The notes beneath the pieces are model-generated. The model worked only from the letters and a program-made list of their open reading frames with translations. It was not told the DNA's origin and searched no databases. From Branchiostoma floridae (taxonomy: Eukaryota > Chordata > Leptocardii > Amphioxiformes > Branchiostomatidae): a stretch of 54,773 nt of DNA. Made by a program: the position numbers and the translations under genes. This document shows, in pieces, positions 54,163 to 54,773 of this stretch (positions are counted from its first letter, which is position 1; the number at the start of each line of letters is the position of its first letter). The stretch spans positions 4,535,210-4,589,982 of the forward strand of contig NC_049982.1 of NCBI RefSeq assembly GCF_000003815.2, read 5' to 3'.

Positions 54163-54773
54163 AAACAAATTGGAATGGCCTAAACCACTGTCTACATTTT
54201 GTACATCATTGTTTAACCCGATGGTCCAAATGCTACATAAATTGTGGAAGAAAACAATCAGTGCTTGGACATTTAAAGTGTACACCTTATGGAGAAATAC
54301 ACATACAATGTAGATATCTTTGTATGAAGCTAGTTTTGTCTGACCTTCAGTGATTAACAGAACAAAAAATATCACAGGGACATTTTGACTGGGATGGGCT
54401 CAAAATAGATCATTTTCTCATTAGCATTAACAGAACTGAAATTTGTATATTTATCATTCTAGACAGTACATCATGTATACATGTGAATAACATGCAATTT
54501 TGCTGGGTTAAAAACTTCATGCTTCAGAACTCCATGCTAAACTCCATTAATTAACATTAAAAATTAGAGCAAATACTTGCTGTATAGCAAGCAACAAAAC
54601 TGTTGTTTTTTTATTTCGAGCCCTCCAAAGTCATTATATTGTTCCCTACAGTTATCTGAAACATTGTGTATATTTCGTAAGTTTAGGTAATCATGATATC
54701 AAAGCAGGATAGAACAAGACAAAAGGAGAAATATATCTTGCACATTGCACAATTATGTTTGACGGAATAAAGC

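Larger units (their letters stand above)
51465..54773. other. Right flank without recognisable genes
   Basis: Beyond the repeats listed I see AT-rich sequence with no supported exon on either strand. In particular I find no C2-domain exons of C2CD5. A possible MITE with TTGGTTCTCAGATTT inverted ends lies at about 53953-54162. Confidence 0.4.

Noticed and set aside
54142-54375. 77-codon minus-strand frame near the right edge as a possible C2CD5 5' exon
   Set aside because: No C2-domain features, no clear splice sites and it overlaps a candidate MITE end.

Overview
The window is animal nuclear DNA from a draft assembly. It has spliced genes with GT-AG introns, dense short repeats, tRNA-like and 5S-like repeats, non-LTR retrotransposon sequence, and two 100-N gaps (8187-8286 and 43632-43731). 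The gene set (MSH4, C2CD5, lineage-specific GPCR duplicates) and several repeat families I recognise suggest a cephalochordate (amphioxus, Branchiostoma). That assignment is inference, not proof.

Region 1 (1321-21618, + strand) is a complete MSH4 gene, the meiotic MutS homologue. I reconstruct 27 coding exons, including two 13-nt micro-exons. They sum to 2673 nt in consistent phase, giving about 890 residues. Its introns hold a 3.9-kb foldback element with a 10-bp target duplication (13506-17389), a 45-bp minisatellite that runs into the acceptor of exon 10 (7412-7995), several MITEs, and partial tandem copies of exon edges.

Region 2 (21619-24669) is the interval between two convergent genes. 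It holds a 3'UTR-type tandem repeat, two MITEs and a 5S-rRNA-derived fragment.

Region 3 (24670-41290, - strand) is the C-terminal half of C2CD5: 15 exons, 1431 nt in phase, 476 residues plus stop. The N-terminal C2-domain half is not in the window. Introns contain a CACGTG-rich minisatellite (35588-36478), tRNA-like SINEs, MITEs and a degraded retrotransposon.

Region 4 (about 42370-52650, + strand) is a tandem duplication of an intronless rhodopsin-class GPCR gene. Copy 1 (42721-48246) is split inside TM6 by a CR1/L2-type non-LTR retrotransposon (43449-47206, - strand). The retrotransposon encodes a 2A-like peptide, a PHD finger, an endonuclease and a reverse transcriptase. Copy 2 (50215-51464) has a one-base deletion before TM3. 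Both copies are therefore broken here, in different ways. If C2CD5 continues upstream of the window, both lie inside one of its introns on the opposite strand. The last 2 kb holds only repeats.

The most striking theme is that partial tandem duplications start at exon edges and carry splice sites with them. I see this at MSH4 exons 8, 10, 11, 21 and 27 and at four C2CD5 exons. In two cases (MSH4 exon 10, C2CD5 28438-28731) the spacing of the duplicated splice sites keeps the reading frame, making an in-frame ladder of alternative sites. The foldback element's arms are themselves built of about 51-bp units, each with a consensus-like 5' splice site and a pyrimidine-tract-AG.
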